Shown one piece after another: positions 25,026 to 35,000 of a stretch of DNA of 64,000 bases. The notes below the pieces were generated by a model. That model was given only the letters and a program-made list of their open reading frames with translations. It searched no databases and was not told the origin of the DNA. Positions within the stretch are counted from its first letter, which is position 1, and the number at the start of each line of letters is the position of its first letter. The translations under genes were made by a program, and so were the position numbers. Source of the stretch: an uncultured Acidimicrobiales bacterium (lineage in GTDB: Bacteria > Actinomycetota > Acidimicrobiia > Acidimicrobiales > SZUA-35); assembly GCA_937925335.1 (NCBI GenBank), contig CALEWY010000106.1, forward strand, positions 1 to 64,000. The letters run 5' to 3'.

Positions 25026-26264
25026 CTACAGGGCGAAGAAGTCTCGGGCGGCGATGAGCGCATCAGCGAGCGCATCGACGTCGTCGTTGTCGTTGTAGAT
25101 GTAAAAGCTGGCCCGAGCCGTCGCATTTGTGTCGAAGCGACGCATGAGCGGCTTTGCACAGTGATGCCCGGGACGAATACACACAGCGTGCTCGTCGAGG
25201 ATCTGGCTGATGTCGTGCGCATGCACGCCATCGAGGCTGAGCGACAAGACGCCACCTCGCTCGCTTGGCTCCGATGGGCCGAGGATCGTGAGCGATGGGC
25301 CAACTCGTTCGGTCAGCGTTCGAAGGGCGTAAGCGGTGAGCTCAACTTCATGCTGGCGAACGTTCTCCATGCCGATGTTGCTGAGGTAGTCGACCGCAGC
25401 GCCCAGGCCGACGGCCTCGGCGATCGGCGGCGTGCCGGCCTCGAACTTCGCCGGAACAGCGTCCGCTGTGAAGCCTTCGGTGGTGACATTGACGATCATG
25501 CCGCCACCGCCGAGGAAGGGCGGCATCTCGTTCAAGAGCTCCATGCGGCCCCAGAGAACGCCGATGCCGGAGGGCCCGAGCATTTTGTGGCCGCTGAAGA
25601 CGACAAAGTCAGCGCCCATCTCTTCGACGTTCGTCGGAAGGTGAGGGACCGACTGGCAGGCGTCGACCAGCACGGTTGCCCCTGCGGCCTTCGCTGCGGC
25701 GGCGAGACGGGGAACGTCGACGAGCGTGCCGAGCACGTTCGACATCGCCGTGAACGAAACGAGCTTGGCGCCGTCGAGCAGAAGGTCGAGATCGCTGAGG
25801 TCGAGATGGCCGTCGTCAGTGACGCCGATCCAGCGAATCTCAAACCCGATCTCGGCGGCGAGCATCTGCCACGGAACGATGTTGGCGTGATGCTCCATCA
25901 GGGTAAGCACAACCGCGTCGCCAGCCTTGAGGTTGGCTCGACCCCACGAGAAGGCGACGAGGTTCACGGCCTCGGTGGCATTCTTCGTGAAGATGACTTC
26001 GTTGGTGTCTGGCGCGCCGATGAAGGCGGCGACTTTCGAGCGAGCGCCTTCGTATCCGTTCGTTGCCCGCTCGGCGAGCTGGTACACGCCACGGTGCACG
26101 TTTGCGTAGCTCGTCTCGTAGATCTCGTTCATCGCGTCGAGCACCTGGCGAGGGTGCTGAGACGATGCCGCGGAGTCGAGAAAGACGAGGCGGCGATCGT
26201 TCTGCTCTTGATTGAGAATTGGGAAGTCGGCCCGGATGGCCGCGACATCGATATCGGTGCTCAC
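25026..26264 (-). CDS. sufS: SufS cysteine desulfurase
   Basis: 412 aa PLP enzyme, class II (SufS) type. It has the N-terminal FLDSAASSQHP, HRGVYQLAERAT, LMEHHANIVPWQ, LVDACQSVPHLP (PLP Asp), FSGHKMLGPSGIGVLWG (Schiff-base Lys) and the active-site Cys loop RPGHHCAKPLMRRF. It provides sulfane sulfur for Fe-S assembly through SufU. Start GTG 26264 has AGGAG 8 nt upstream and overlaps the sufC-like stop (GTGA). Confidence 0.95.
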   Translation of the reverse strand: MSTDIDVAAIRADFPILNQEQNDRRLVFLDSAASSQHPRQVLDAMNEIYETSYANVHRGVYQLAERATNGYEGARSKVAAFIGAPDTNEVIFTKNATEAVNLVAFSWGRANLKAGDAVVLTLMEHHANIVPWQMLAAEIGFEIRWIGVTDDGHLDLSDLDLLLDGAKLVSFTAMSNVLGTLVDVPRLAAAAKAAGATVLVDACQSVPHLPTNVEEMGADFVVFSGHKMLGPSGIGVLWGRMELLNEMPPFLGGGGMIVNVTTEGFTADAVPAKFEAGTPPIAEAVGLGAAVDYLSNIGMENVRQHEVELTAYALRTLTERVGPSLTILGPSEPSERGGVLSLSLDGVHAHDISQILDEHAVCIRPGHHCAKPLMRRFDTNATARASFYIYNDNDDVDALADALIAARDFFAL

Positions 26265-27154
26265 TGGAAGCTCCTGTCAGCGCTGGTCTCAAGCGCAGTG
26301 TGGGTCTCGAAATGCAGTGCTGTGTCCAAATGCTGTGCGGTGTCGAAATGCTGTGCTGTGTCGAAATGCTGTGCGGTCTCGAAATGCTGTGCGATCTCGA
26401 CGCCACCGGAGGCGGTGATGGCCCCATCGACCATCACGTGCACGAAATCGGGATTGAGATGCTCGACGAGGCGGTGATGATCACCGATGGCAAGCGTGCC
26501 GAGGTTTGCTCGATCGGTACGGATCTCGTCAATGCCTGCTGCAACGACCCGAAGTGTTTCGAGATCGGAGTTGGTCTCATCAAAAATGGCGACCTTCGGT
26601 TCGAGAACGGCCATCTGGAGAAGCTCGTTGCGCTTCTTCTCATGATCGGAGAAACCGTCGTTGAGATGACGCTCGACGAAATCGTCGTTCATCCCGAGTC
26701 GCTCGACCCATGCCAACAGCTGATGGCGGAGCTCAGAGATGCCAACCTCGGTGCCCGTTCGTGCACTAATCGACTGATGCATGAAGTTCAGCACGTTCAC
26801 CCCGGCGATCGCTGGAGGGAAGGGGAAGGCGAGGAACAGGCCGGCTTTCGCCCGTACGTCGGCGCCCCACGTGGTGATGTCATCGCCGTTGAAGAGGATT
26901 CGCCCGCTGGTCACCTCGTGGTGGGGCGATCCGAGGAGAACCGATGCGAGGGTTGACGTTTCGTTGCCGTTCGAGCCGAGGAGTGCGTGCACCTCGCCGT
27001 GGTACACGGTCAGAGAAACACCGTTGAGCACGCGAGCGACGGGGCGGCCGGCCGAGGACCCTGCAGATGACCCAGAAGAGGACCCAGAGGAAGACACTGT
27101 GCTGACGACGAGGTCGTCAATTTCGAACAGTGGTGTTCTGGCCGGCTCGGACAT
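26261..27154 (-). CDS. SufC-like ABC ATPase with degenerate nucleotide-binding motifs
   Basis: 297 aa, first gene of the suf operon. SufC ancestry is clear: GEVHALLGSNG, ILFNGDDITTWGADVRAKAGLFLAFPFPPAIAGVNVLNF, EKKRNELLQMAVLEPKVAIFDETNSDLETLRVVAAGI and LNPDFVHVMVDGAI. Key catalytic sites are changed: Walker A reads GSNGNETST (Lys to Glu; GPNGSGKST expected), the signature is FSDHEKKRNE (FSGGEKKRNE expected), and the H-loop region is AIGDHHRL (xxTHYxRL expected). ATP binding or hydrolysis is therefore doubtful. Two extra low-complexity parts are present: a Ser-Gly stretch near residue 25 and a C-terminal AQHFDT hexapeptide array. The frame is intact, so it may be a structural SufC or a decaying paralog. 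Confidence 0.85.
   Translation of the reverse strand: MSEPARTPLFEIDDLVVSTVSSSGSSSGSSAGSSAGRPVARVLNGVSLTVYHGEVHALLGSNGNETSTLASVLLGSPHHEVTSGRILFNGDDITTWGADVRAKAGLFLAFPFPPAIAGVNVLNFMHQSISARTGTEVGISELRHQLLAWVERLGMNDDFVERHLNDGFSDHEKKRNELLQMAVLEPKVAIFDETNSDLETLRVVAAGIDEIRTDRANLGTLAIGDHHRLVEHLNPDFVHVMVDGAITASGGVEIAQHFETAQHFDTAQHFDTAQHLDTALHFETHTALETSADRSFQ
26305..26394 (-). repeat. five 18-nt tandem units in the sufC-like 3' end
   Basis: Five 18-nt units of the type TGTCGAAATGCTGTGCGG (plus strand) with one to three differences each, coding for the (AQHFDT)n tail. The fully in-frame expansion sits after the folded domain. Confidence 0.9.
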
Positions 27155-27187
27155 TGGCCGATTCTACGGCTCGCTTTGAAGTAAGCC

Positions 27188-29674
27188 CTATCCCGGTAGG
27201 GGAATTCCATCGCCATCGAAGAGCTCGGGAACCTGCTCAGCAGCGAGGGGTTTGGAGACGAAATAGCCCTGCAACGTGTCGCACCCGCGAGCGGCGAGCC
27301 ACGCAGCCTGTTCGGGCTGTTCCACGCCTTCCCCAACGGTCTGGAGGCCGAGCGATTTGGCCAGTGCGAGAACGGTGCTGGTCAATGGCTCGTCGTGTTG
27401 GCCCACGATGCGGTTCACGAAGCTACGGTCGATCTTCAAGATGTCGACGGGGAGTTCGGGCAACACGCTCAAGGCGGACTGGCCAACGCCGAAGTCATCG
27501 ACTGCCACTCGCAGACCGAGCGCCTGGATCTCCCGCAGCTGTGTCTTGAGTTGCTCTGGCCGATCGGTCACGGCCGTCTCCGTCACCTCGATCACGATGT
27601 CGGCTGGTGAGAGGCCGTGGGTTGCCAGCGAGTCGCGCAGCTGTTGCACGAGGCAGGGGGAGTTGAACTGCACGCGTGAGACGTTCAAGGCGAGGTAGAG
27701 GTCGCTCGCCTGTGGGAACGCCTTTCGCCACGCCGCGAGCTGGCGACACCCCTCGTCGATGACCCACGATCCAACCGGGATGATGAGGCTCGTCTCTTCG
27801 AGGTAAGGGAGGAAGGAAGAGGGGAACGCGAGCGGATCCCCTGGGCGATCCCAACGAACCAGGGCCTCGAAGCCTCGCAACGCGCCGGTGACGGAGTCGA
27901 CGACCGGTTGGTAGTGGAGGACGAACTCCATCTCGTCGACCGCTCGGCGGATCCGCATCTGCTTGTCGAGTTCATGATCGGCCGCCTTGCGCATGGACGG
28001 CTCGAAGAGGACGGCCTGTCGTTTGCCCGAGGCTTTTGCGACGTACAACGCGATGTCGGCATCGCGGAAGACTTCGTCGGGTTCTTTGTGTACGGACTCT
28101 CCCGTCACGATTCCGATGCTGGCGGTCGTGTACATCTCGAGCCCCCAGATCTTGAACGGTGTGCTGATTGCCTCTTGGAGTTCGTCAGCCAGCTGCAGTG
28201 CTCGTTCGGCAGTATTTGAGGTGAGCAAGATTGCGAACTCGTCGCCACCGAGGCGGGCGAACGTCGCATCGGCGTCGATCACACCTCGAAGCCGTGATGT
28301 CACGGCTCGCAACATCTCGTCGCCGGCTTGGTGGCCCAGCGAATCGTTGATGACCTTGAACGAGTCGAGGTCGAGGTAGAGCAACGACCCTGGCCGGGTC
28401 GCGATGGCTTCCATGAGAGCTCGGCGATTGGCCAGTCCGGTGAGATCGTCGTGCCGGGCCTGGAAACGAAGCTGTTGCTCTCGTTGGTGCTCGATGGTGA
28501 CGTCGGCGACCGACCCGACCAGCTTGGTCGTGACCCCGTTCGTCCGAAGCGCCATGCCGACGATGCTGATCCAGCGAGATGTGCCATCGCTGAGCACGAT
28601 CGGGAAGTCGACATCGAGTCGCTGGCCCGGGTCGGATCTGAGCATCCGGGCTTGATCGACGATCATCGTTGCGTTGTCTTCCCCGATTTGATCCAGGAAG
28701 TCGTCGACCATTGTTCGCTGGTTGTCGACGGGGATGTCGAGCAACTGTGCACAGCGCGGTGTCATCGAGAGGGTGCGTTCCACCATGTCGTAGTCCCAGA
28801 TGCCGTCGCGTGTTGCCTGCGCGGCGAGGGCGTAGCGCTGCTCGCTGTTGCGAAGGGCCTCGCTCACCCGTGTTGGTTCGGTGACGTCCGCCGAGTAGCC
28901 CATCAACCCGACGATGTCGCCGGAACTGTTGCGAATCGGAAGTTTGGTGGTCCGAACCACTTCAACTGAGCCGTCGGACCGAGTCTGCGACTCGACGAGG
29001 TCGTAAATGGGCTCGCCCGTGCGAATGATCTGGCGGTCGATCTCCAGGTACACCTCGGCTTCGCTTGCCGGGTGAACGTCGAAGTCGGTTTTGCCATAGA
29101 GCTCGGCGACGGAGCTGAATCCCAACGTTTGGAGCAGCTGGTGGTTCGCATTGATGAACCGTGCGTCGGCATCCTTGATGAACACGGCGCACGGAACGAT
29201 GTTGAGCATCGTGCGGGCGATTCGCAATTCGTCGATAAGCGGATCGGTTTGGGGCGTTTGGCCTGATGAGGATTGGGCGTCATCAGCCCGTGCTCGACGC
29301 TCACCGGTCTTGATGCCGGTCACGTTGATCGTTGAGGCTCGCCCGATTCCGCTTGGGGAAACCCGGACCGCAAGGAGTTCGGACGACGAGGTGTCGAAGG
29401 CGATCGTGAGATGTTGCGGCGACCCACTCTCGCGAGAGCGGTCGATGGCAGCGCTCAACGCAACTCGATCGTCGGGCAGTGCCAGCTCGATGATCGACTT
29501 GTCCGTCGTGACCAATCCGAGCGGGGCGATGTCGACACGATCGACGATCAGGTTCTCATCGGTTGTCAGAGCGAGATCGACAACGAGCGCGGCGGGTTGT
29601 TCCCGAGAGGGTTGTCGGCGGGCGACGACCGCTGTTTCAGCTGCTGAATCGCCCGTGTTCTCGCTGGAGACCAC
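27188..29674 (-). CDS. PAS-GGDEF-EAL cyclic-di-GMP signalling protein
   Basis: 828 aa, cytoplasmic. The N-terminal ~130 residues are not assigned. A PAS domain (about 150-265) has VPCAVFIKDADARFINANHQLLQTLGFSSVAELYGKTDFDVHP; a second PAS/PAC (about 280-400) ends GSVADVTIEHQREQ. GGDEF (about 410-560) has DDLTGLANRRALM, YLDLDSFKVINDSLGH and the active-site RLGGDEFAILL. EAL (about 580-820) has FEALVRW, IEVTETAV, VDDFGVGQSAL, LKIDRSFV and QGYFVSKPL. Both catalytic motifs are intact, so synthesis and breakdown of c-di-GMP are possible; I see no RxxD inhibitory site before GGDEF. Confidence 0.93.
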   Translation of the reverse strand: MVSSENTGDSAAETAVVARRQPSREQPAALVVDLALTTDENLIVDRVDIAPLGLVTTDKSIIELALPDDRVALSAAIDRSRESGSPQHLTIAFDTSSSELLAVRVSPSGIGRASTINVTGIKTGERRARADDAQSSSGQTPQTDPLIDELRIARTMLNIVPCAVFIKDADARFINANHQLLQTLGFSSVAELYGKTDFDVHPASEAEVYLEIDRQIIRTGEPIYDLVESQTRSDGSVEVVRTTKLPIRNSSGDIVGLMGYSADVTEPTRVSEALRNSEQRYALAAQATRDGIWDYDMVERTLSMTPRCAQLLDIPVDNQRTMVDDFLDQIGEDNATMIVDQARMLRSDPGQRLDVDFPIVLSDGTSRWISIVGMALRTNGVTTKLVGSVADVTIEHQREQQLRFQARHDDLTGLANRRALMEAIATRPGSLLYLDLDSFKVINDSLGHQAGDEMLRAVTSRLRGVIDADATFARLGGDEFAILLTSNTAERALQLADELQEAISTPFKIWGLEMYTTASIGIVTGESVHKEPDEVFRDADIALYVAKASGKRQAVLFEPSMRKAADHELDKQMRIRRAVDEMEFVLHYQPVVDSVTGALRGFEALVRWDRPGDPLAFPSSFLPYLEETSLIIPVGSWVIDEGCRQLAAWRKAFPQASDLYLALNVSRVQFNSPCLVQQLRDSLATHGLSPADIVIEVTETAVTDRPEQLKTQLREIQALGLRVAVDDFGVGQSALSVLPELPVDILKIDRSFVNRIVGQHDEPLTSTVLALAKSLGLQTVGEGVEQPEQAAWLAARGCDTLQGYFVSKPLAAEQVPELFDGDGIPLPG

Positions 29675-29680
29675 ACATGA

Positions 29681-30958
29681 TCATCGGCGCGTTCTGGCAG
29701 GGGATTGAGGAATCGCTTCTTCGCCGACCGTCTCTCCTGGTTCCAGTTTGACGATCGCCCCCAGGGTGAGCGCGGCGAGTGCGCTGCCAGCCATCACGGT
29801 CGACACCGACGTGAGGTCAGCGATCGCGCCAGAGAAGAGGTTTGTGATGGAAATGATGCCGCCAAACGAGATGACCCAAAGCGCCATCACTCGCCCGCGC
29901 ACCTCGTCTGCCAGGTGCTCCTGCAAGAAGGTGCTGAGTGCCGTTGGGAACGTGAAGTAGAAGAGCCCGACGAAGAAGATCGCCGGGTAGACGAACGTTG
30001 GTCCTCTGAGCGTGGCCAGCGTCGCAAGCGACACGGCGAACCCGGCGAGCGTGATGCGCACAACCAGCGGCTTCGAAGCCCGCAAGAGGATGGTGCCAAC
30101 GGACAACGAACCAATGAATGCGCCGGCGCCGAATGCGAGGTAGATCCAGCCGTAGGTGGTGCTCTTTGAGTCGACTCCCCAGTTGCGTTCCGCGATCACC
30201 GGCATCAGGCCGATGAATGGAAGACAGAACAACGAAAAGGCAACCATTGCGAGCAGCGGCTGTCGGATCTGGGGGACTGCCCGAGCGAGTCGGAGCCCGC
30301 CGAGGAGGCGTTCTGAAGCCGTGCCTTGCTTTTTCGAGAGAGCCGGGAGTGGCACGGTGAGCAACGCCATGATGATCACGATGTAGGTCACCCCATTGAT
30401 GGCGAACACCTCGGAGAAGCCGAAGGTGACAACCAGCCAACTGCCGATGACCGGGCCGATCATCCTCGACAAGTTGACCTGGGCCGAGTTGAGTGAAATG
30501 GCCGCCGACAGATTCTCGCGGCCGACGAGGCTCGGCAGCACAGCCGTGAAGGCTGGCGCAAACAACGCTTGGCCGAGACCGGTCATAAAGACGATGAACA
30601 ACAGCAGCGGACGGGAGATGTCGTCGTCGAGAACCTGCCACGCCAGGACCAGCGCCCAAAGCGCCTGCCAAGCTTGGGTGATCACGAGCAGCTTGCGCCG
30701 GTCGACGGTGTCGGCCAACGATCCGCCGACGAGGCTCAACGTCAAGAGTGGGAAGAGCTGAGCAAAGATCGTGAATGTCGTGAAGGCTGCTGAATCAGTG
30801 AGCTTGAACGCAAAGACACCGAGCGCGACGTTCTGCATCCATCGACCGATGCTCGACGCAAAGGTGGCGAGGAACACGCGTCGAAACTGCGGAACTCGGA
30901 ACGCATCGGCGGCGGTGCCTTGATTGGTGGGAGCAGACGGGGAGGTGCTGTTGGTCAC
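29681..30958 (-). CDS. MFS transporter (EntS/DHA3-like)
   Basis: 425 aa from GTG 30958, which overlaps the upstream stop as GTGA; the track TTG start is less likely. About twelve hydrophobic segments are present. The MFS motif A analog is GGSLADTVDRRKLLVITQ. The sequence style (FRRVFLATFASSIGRWMQNVALGVFAF, RGRVMALWVISFGGIISITNLFSGAIAD) is that of the MFS_3/EntS group exporting siderophores, macrolides or other small molecules. The substrate is unknown. It is translationally coupled to the upstream MBL hydrolase, which may act on the same compound. Confidence 0.88.
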   Translation of the reverse strand: MTNSTSPSAPTNQGTAADAFRVPQFRRVFLATFASSIGRWMQNVALGVFAFKLTDSAAFTTFTIFAQLFPLLTLSLVGGSLADTVDRRKLLVITQAWQALWALVLAWQVLDDDISRPLLLFIVFMTGLGQALFAPAFTAVLPSLVGRENLSAAISLNSAQVNLSRMIGPVIGSWLVVTFGFSEVFAINGVTYIVIIMALLTVPLPALSKKQGTASERLLGGLRLARAVPQIRQPLLAMVAFSLFCLPFIGLMPVIAERNWGVDSKSTTYGWIYLAFGAGAFIGSLSVGTILLRASKPLVVRITLAGFAVSLATLATLRGPTFVYPAIFFVGLFYFTFPTALSTFLQEHLADEVRGRVMALWVISFGGIISITNLFSGAIADLTSVSTVMAGSALAALTLGAIVKLEPGETVGEEAIPQSPARTRR

Positions 30959-31575
30959 CAACCGCGGTCGACCCAATGATCGAGATGCGGGCGCTCGGTT
31001 CCGATCGTGGTGTCGTCACCGTGACCGGGCAACACGATCGTGTCGGGCGTGTACTGAAAGAGCCGTCGGTCGATCGAATCGATGATCGTGTCGAAACTCG
31101 AATACTCCCACTTCGTCGCCCCCGGGCCGCCGGGGAAAAGGGTGTCGCCGGTGAACAAAAGCGGCTTGTCGACCAACTTGAAACAGATCGAGCCGGGTGT
31201 GTGGCCTGGCGTGGTGATCGTGTGGAGTCGAAGGTCGCCGATCTCGATCATCGTGTCGTCTTCGAGGATGTAGTCGTAGCTCGGGAGCATCTCGGCGTCG
31301 GCGGCGGTGATGCCTACTTCGAAGCCAGCGTCTCGCACGGCGGGAACCGCCTGGATGTGATCCCAATGACCGTGAGTTTCGAGGACGGTCCGCACACCGA
31401 GGCCTTGACAAAGCTCGAGCAAGAGTTCGTGTTCATTTGCTGCATCGAGCATCGCCGCTTCACCGGTGGCCTTGCACTGCACGACAAAAACGTTGTTGTC
31501 ATAGGGGCCGACGACGACCTTGTGGACGGCCACGTCGGTGTCGGACCAGTGAAGGGTCGAGTCGAAGTCGATCAT
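30955..31575 (-). CDS. MBL-fold (glyoxalase II-like) hydrolase
   Basis: 206 aa from ATG 31575; TAGCCT and eight bases precede it (leaderless pattern), so the track start at 31650 is too long. Metal motif VLETHGHWDHIQAVPAV (HxHxDH), then TPGHTPGSICF, LLFTGDTLFPGGPG (bridging Asp) and VLPGHGDDTT (last His). This is the glyoxalase II-like subgroup that hydrolyses thioesters such as S-lactoylglutathione/mycothiol analogs; the actual substrate is unknown. It is co-transcribed with the MFS exporter. Confidence 0.88.
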   Translation of the reverse strand: MIDFDSTLHWSDTDVAVHKVVVGPYDNNVFVVQCKATGEAAMLDAANEHELLLELCQGLGVRTVLETHGHWDHIQAVPAVRDAGFEVGITAADAEMLPSYDYILEDDTMIEIGDLRLHTITTPGHTPGSICFKLVDKPLLFTGDTLFPGGPGATKWEYSSFDTIIDSIDRRLFQYTPDTIVLPGHGDDTTIGTERPHLDHWVDRGW

Positions 31576-31583
31576 GGCCTTTG

Positions 31584-31589
31584 AGGCTA
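31584..31589 (-). promoter_or_regulatory. -10 box of a leaderless promoter (MBL hydrolase/MFS operon)
   Basis: TAGCCT, eight bases, ATG 31575, with no Shine-Dalgarno. Same geometry as at 8738 and 12092. Confidence 0.45.
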
Positions 31590-31747
31590 CTGCGGGTCTG
31601 GCCAGACGCTCGATTTGGGAGGGCCTGACGGGCTGGTGTGGCCGCAGCACCGCCGGGCACTTCTTCTCTCGGTCGGTGGTGGGTTCTCACCTACGGTGAT
31701 GGGCGGCGAAGGCGATGGCCGGTGTGTAACCGGCGGTGGAGGCAGTG

Positions 31748-31960
31748 ATGGTTCGGTGGTCGACGATGGCGATCACACTCGGTGTGATAGCAGGCGGTTC
31801 GTGGTGGGCAACCCTCGCGATTCGTGACGGAGAACCCTCCGCGTTCCTGCTGCGATTCTTGCTCGTCGTTCTTCTCGGCACGTACTACCTCGTGCTCGTT
31901 CGGGTGCAGACCCGAGAGATTCACCGAAACCGACAGGCCGCTTCGAACCTCGCGCCGTAG
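31748..31960 (+). CDS. small two-helix membrane protein
   Basis: 70 aa from ATG 31748, chosen for GGAGG five bases upstream rather than the GTG at 31736. Two hydrophobic segments (TMAITLGVIAGGSWWATLAI and FLLRFLLVVLLGTYYLVLV) are joined by a short polar loop, with a basic C-terminal tail (REIHRNRQAA). No family recognised. It lies just upstream of the carboxylase gene. Confidence 0.6.
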   Translation: MVRWSTMAITLGVIAGGSWWATLAIRDGEPSAFLLRFLLVVLLGTYYLVLVRVQTREIHRNRQAASNLAP

Positions 31961-32015
31961 CGAGCCCGCAAGCGTTCAATCTGACCAACGCTCGGACTTC
32001 GGCCATCATCGGCGG

Positions 32016-35000
32016 ATGTTCCGCCGAATCCTCATTGCCAACCGAGGCGAGATCGCCTGTCGTTTGATCCGAGCTGCATCAGAGCTCGATATCGAAACGG
32101 TGGCGCTGTTTTCAGCCGACGATGCCGGTTCGCGACACATCACACTTGCCGACCGAGCGTTCGAGGTTCCGGGCGCTGGCTCGTCGACCTTTCTCGATCC
32201 TCAAGCCATCGTCGCTCTCGCGCTCGAGCACGAATGTGATGCGTTACATCCGGGCTACGGGTTCTTGAGTGAGAACGAATCGCTGGCAATTGCCTGTGCC
32301 GAAGCCGGGGTTGTGTTCATCGGCCCGTCGCCCGATGCGCTGGCTCGATTCGGCAACAAGGAATCGGCCCGGTCCCTCGCTGCCGAGCTTGGCATCGCAA
32401 CGCTGCAGGGGTCGGGACTTCTCGAGAATCGCGACGCGGCGCGAGCGTGGGTTGACGCACACGGCCCAACGATGCTGAAGGCCGTCGCCGGCGGCGGCGG
32501 GCGGGGTATGCGCCCCGTCACCGCTGTTGATGATGTGGAAGCTGCGTTTGATCGAGCAGCGTCGGAGGCCTCCGGGGCCTTTGGTGACGGTGCGCTGTAC
32601 GCCGAAGCGCTCGTCGTCGATGCGCGACACATCGAAGTCCAGATCCTTGGCGATGAGTCTGGCCAGGTCGTCGTCCTCGGTGATCGAGACTGTTCGGTGC
32701 AGCGCCAGAACCAAAAGATCATCGAGATCGCCCCAGCGGACCTGAGCGACGAACTTCGCGACACCGTTTCGGCCGCTGCTCGTGCATTGGCCGAGGCGGT
32801 TGGATACGTCGGGCTTGGGACCTTTGAGTTCTTGGTCGACCGGTCGAACGACGCTGCCTTCTTCATCGAAGCGAACGCTCGACTGCAGGTCGAACACACG
32901 GTCACCGAAGAGGTGACCGGTCTCGACCTGGTCCAGTTGCAGATTCAGGTCGCCGATGGCGAGACGCTCGATTCGCTTGGGGTCGCCGAGACTCCTCCGG
33001 TGGTCGGCCACGCGATCCAACTACGGATCAACACCGAGACGATCGATGAAACCGGCGTCGCTCGTCCAACAGGTGGAACGCTCAGCCGGTTCGATCCGCC
33101 GAGTGGGATGGGCGTTCGGGTCGAGACGCACGCCCACTCCAGCTACACCACATCGCCGAGCTACGACTCGCTGCTCGCCAAGGTCATCGTGCATTCGCGT
33201 TCGGGAGGTTTCCCGGGCGCAGTGCGCAAAGCGAGCCGCGCGCTCGGCGAACTCGAAATCGCCGGGGTTGCGACGAACGCGCCGTTCCTGGCAGCGATCC
33301 TCACAACGGACGAGTTCGGCGCCGGACCGGTTGCCACACGCTTCGTCCAAGACAACGCTGTCGCTCTGGTCGCCGCAAGCGCGGGTTTCGAACCGGCTTC
33401 GCAAACAGCCCAGGGCGCCGACTCAACCTCGGGTGACGAGCGAGAGAGTCGAGCCGGCGTCGTCGTCGACTCCTCAGACCCTTTGGCGGTGCTGGCGCTC
33501 GGAAAGCAGGTGAGCGAGACCGCCGGTGTGTCGGCGAGTGAGTCGTGGTTGGCGACAGCCGGCTCGCTGGTCAGCGCTCCGATGCAGGGAACGATCGTCA
33601 CGATCGAGGTCGAACCTGGCCAGGAGGTCGTGGAGGGTGCAGCCCTCATCGTGATGGAAGCGATGAAGATGGAACACGTCATCACCGCAACCGAGAGCGG
33701 GCTGATCACGGCACTCCACGTTGCACAGGGCGAAGCCGTGTTTGACGACGCCCCTCTGGTCTCGATCGAGCCGAGGATGGTCGATGGGGGAGGCGAGACA
33801 GCCGTCGCCGAAGTCGACTTGGATGTGATCCGCCCGGACCTGGCCGAAGTGAATACTCGACACGGCTTCGGACTGGACAAAAACCGACCCGAAGCGGTCG
33901 CCAAACGTCATGCGAAGGGCAAACGAACCGCACGAGAAAACCTGGCCGACCTCGTCGATGGTGACTCCTTCGTCGAGTGGGGCGGGTTGGCTGTTGCTGC
34001 GCAGCGCAAGCGGCGCTCGATCGAGGATCTGATCGAGCGGACGCCCGGGGATGGGCTTGTCGGCGGGATCGGCACCGTCAACGGCGAACTCTTTACGCCC
34101 CAAGAGCGTGCCTCGGACCACGATGTGCAAGCGGTGGTCGTGTCGTATGACTACATGGTGTTGGCCGGCACCCAGGGCTTGCAGAACCATCGAAAGAAGG
34201 ATCGACTCTTCGAATTGGCGCATGAGCTCCGTCTTCCCGTCGTGTTGTTCGCTGAAGGTGGCGGTGGGCGACCGGGCGATACCGACGGCATCGGTGTTGC
34301 TGGCCTCGACTGCTTGGCATTCGCACTATTCGGCGAGCTGAGCGGTCTGGTGCCGTTGATCGGCATCAACGCCGGTTACTGCTTCGCCGGAAACGCCGCG
34401 TTGCTCGGTTGTTGCGACGTGGTCATCGCAACGGCTGACTCGAACCTTGGGATGGGCGGCCCAGCGATGATCGAAGGCGGAGGCCTCGGTGTCTTCCACC
34501 CGAGTGAGGTTGGGCCGGCATCGGTGCAGTCGGAGAACGGCGTGATCGACGTCGTGGTTGCGGACGAAGCAGAGGCCGTAGCGGTCGCCAAGCAATATCT
34601 GTCCTACTTCCAGGGCCCCCTTTCGGACTGGGAAGCTGCTGATCAGCGGCGGCTTCGCCACGTGATCCCGGAGAATCGTCTGCGGATCTACGACGTGCGC
34701 GAAGTCATCGACACGATGTTTGACGCCGATTCGGTCTTGGAGCTGCGTCGTGAGTTTGGGCTCGGGATGATCACGGCCTTTGCCCGGATCGAAGGACGAC
34801 CCGTTGGTGTCGTTGCAAACAACCCGACCCACCTCGCCGGCGCGATCGATGCGGATGCCGCAGACAAGGCGAGTCGCTTCATGCAGCTGTGTGATGCCTT
34901 CGACATCCCGATCGTCTTCCTCTGCGACACACCCGGAATCATGGTGGGGCCCGAGGCCGAGAAGTCGGCACTCGTGCGGCATGCGAGCCGCATGTTTGTC

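Noticed and set aside
24927-26477. 516-aa plus-strand ORF opposite sufU/sufS
   Set aside because: Shadow of the GC-rich codons of sufS; no domain pattern, whereas the minus strand gives complete SufS and SufU.
30955-31650. start at 31650 for the MBL hydrolase
   Set aside because: Adds 25 non-family residues; ATG 31575 fits the family N-terminus and has a leaderless promoter box.
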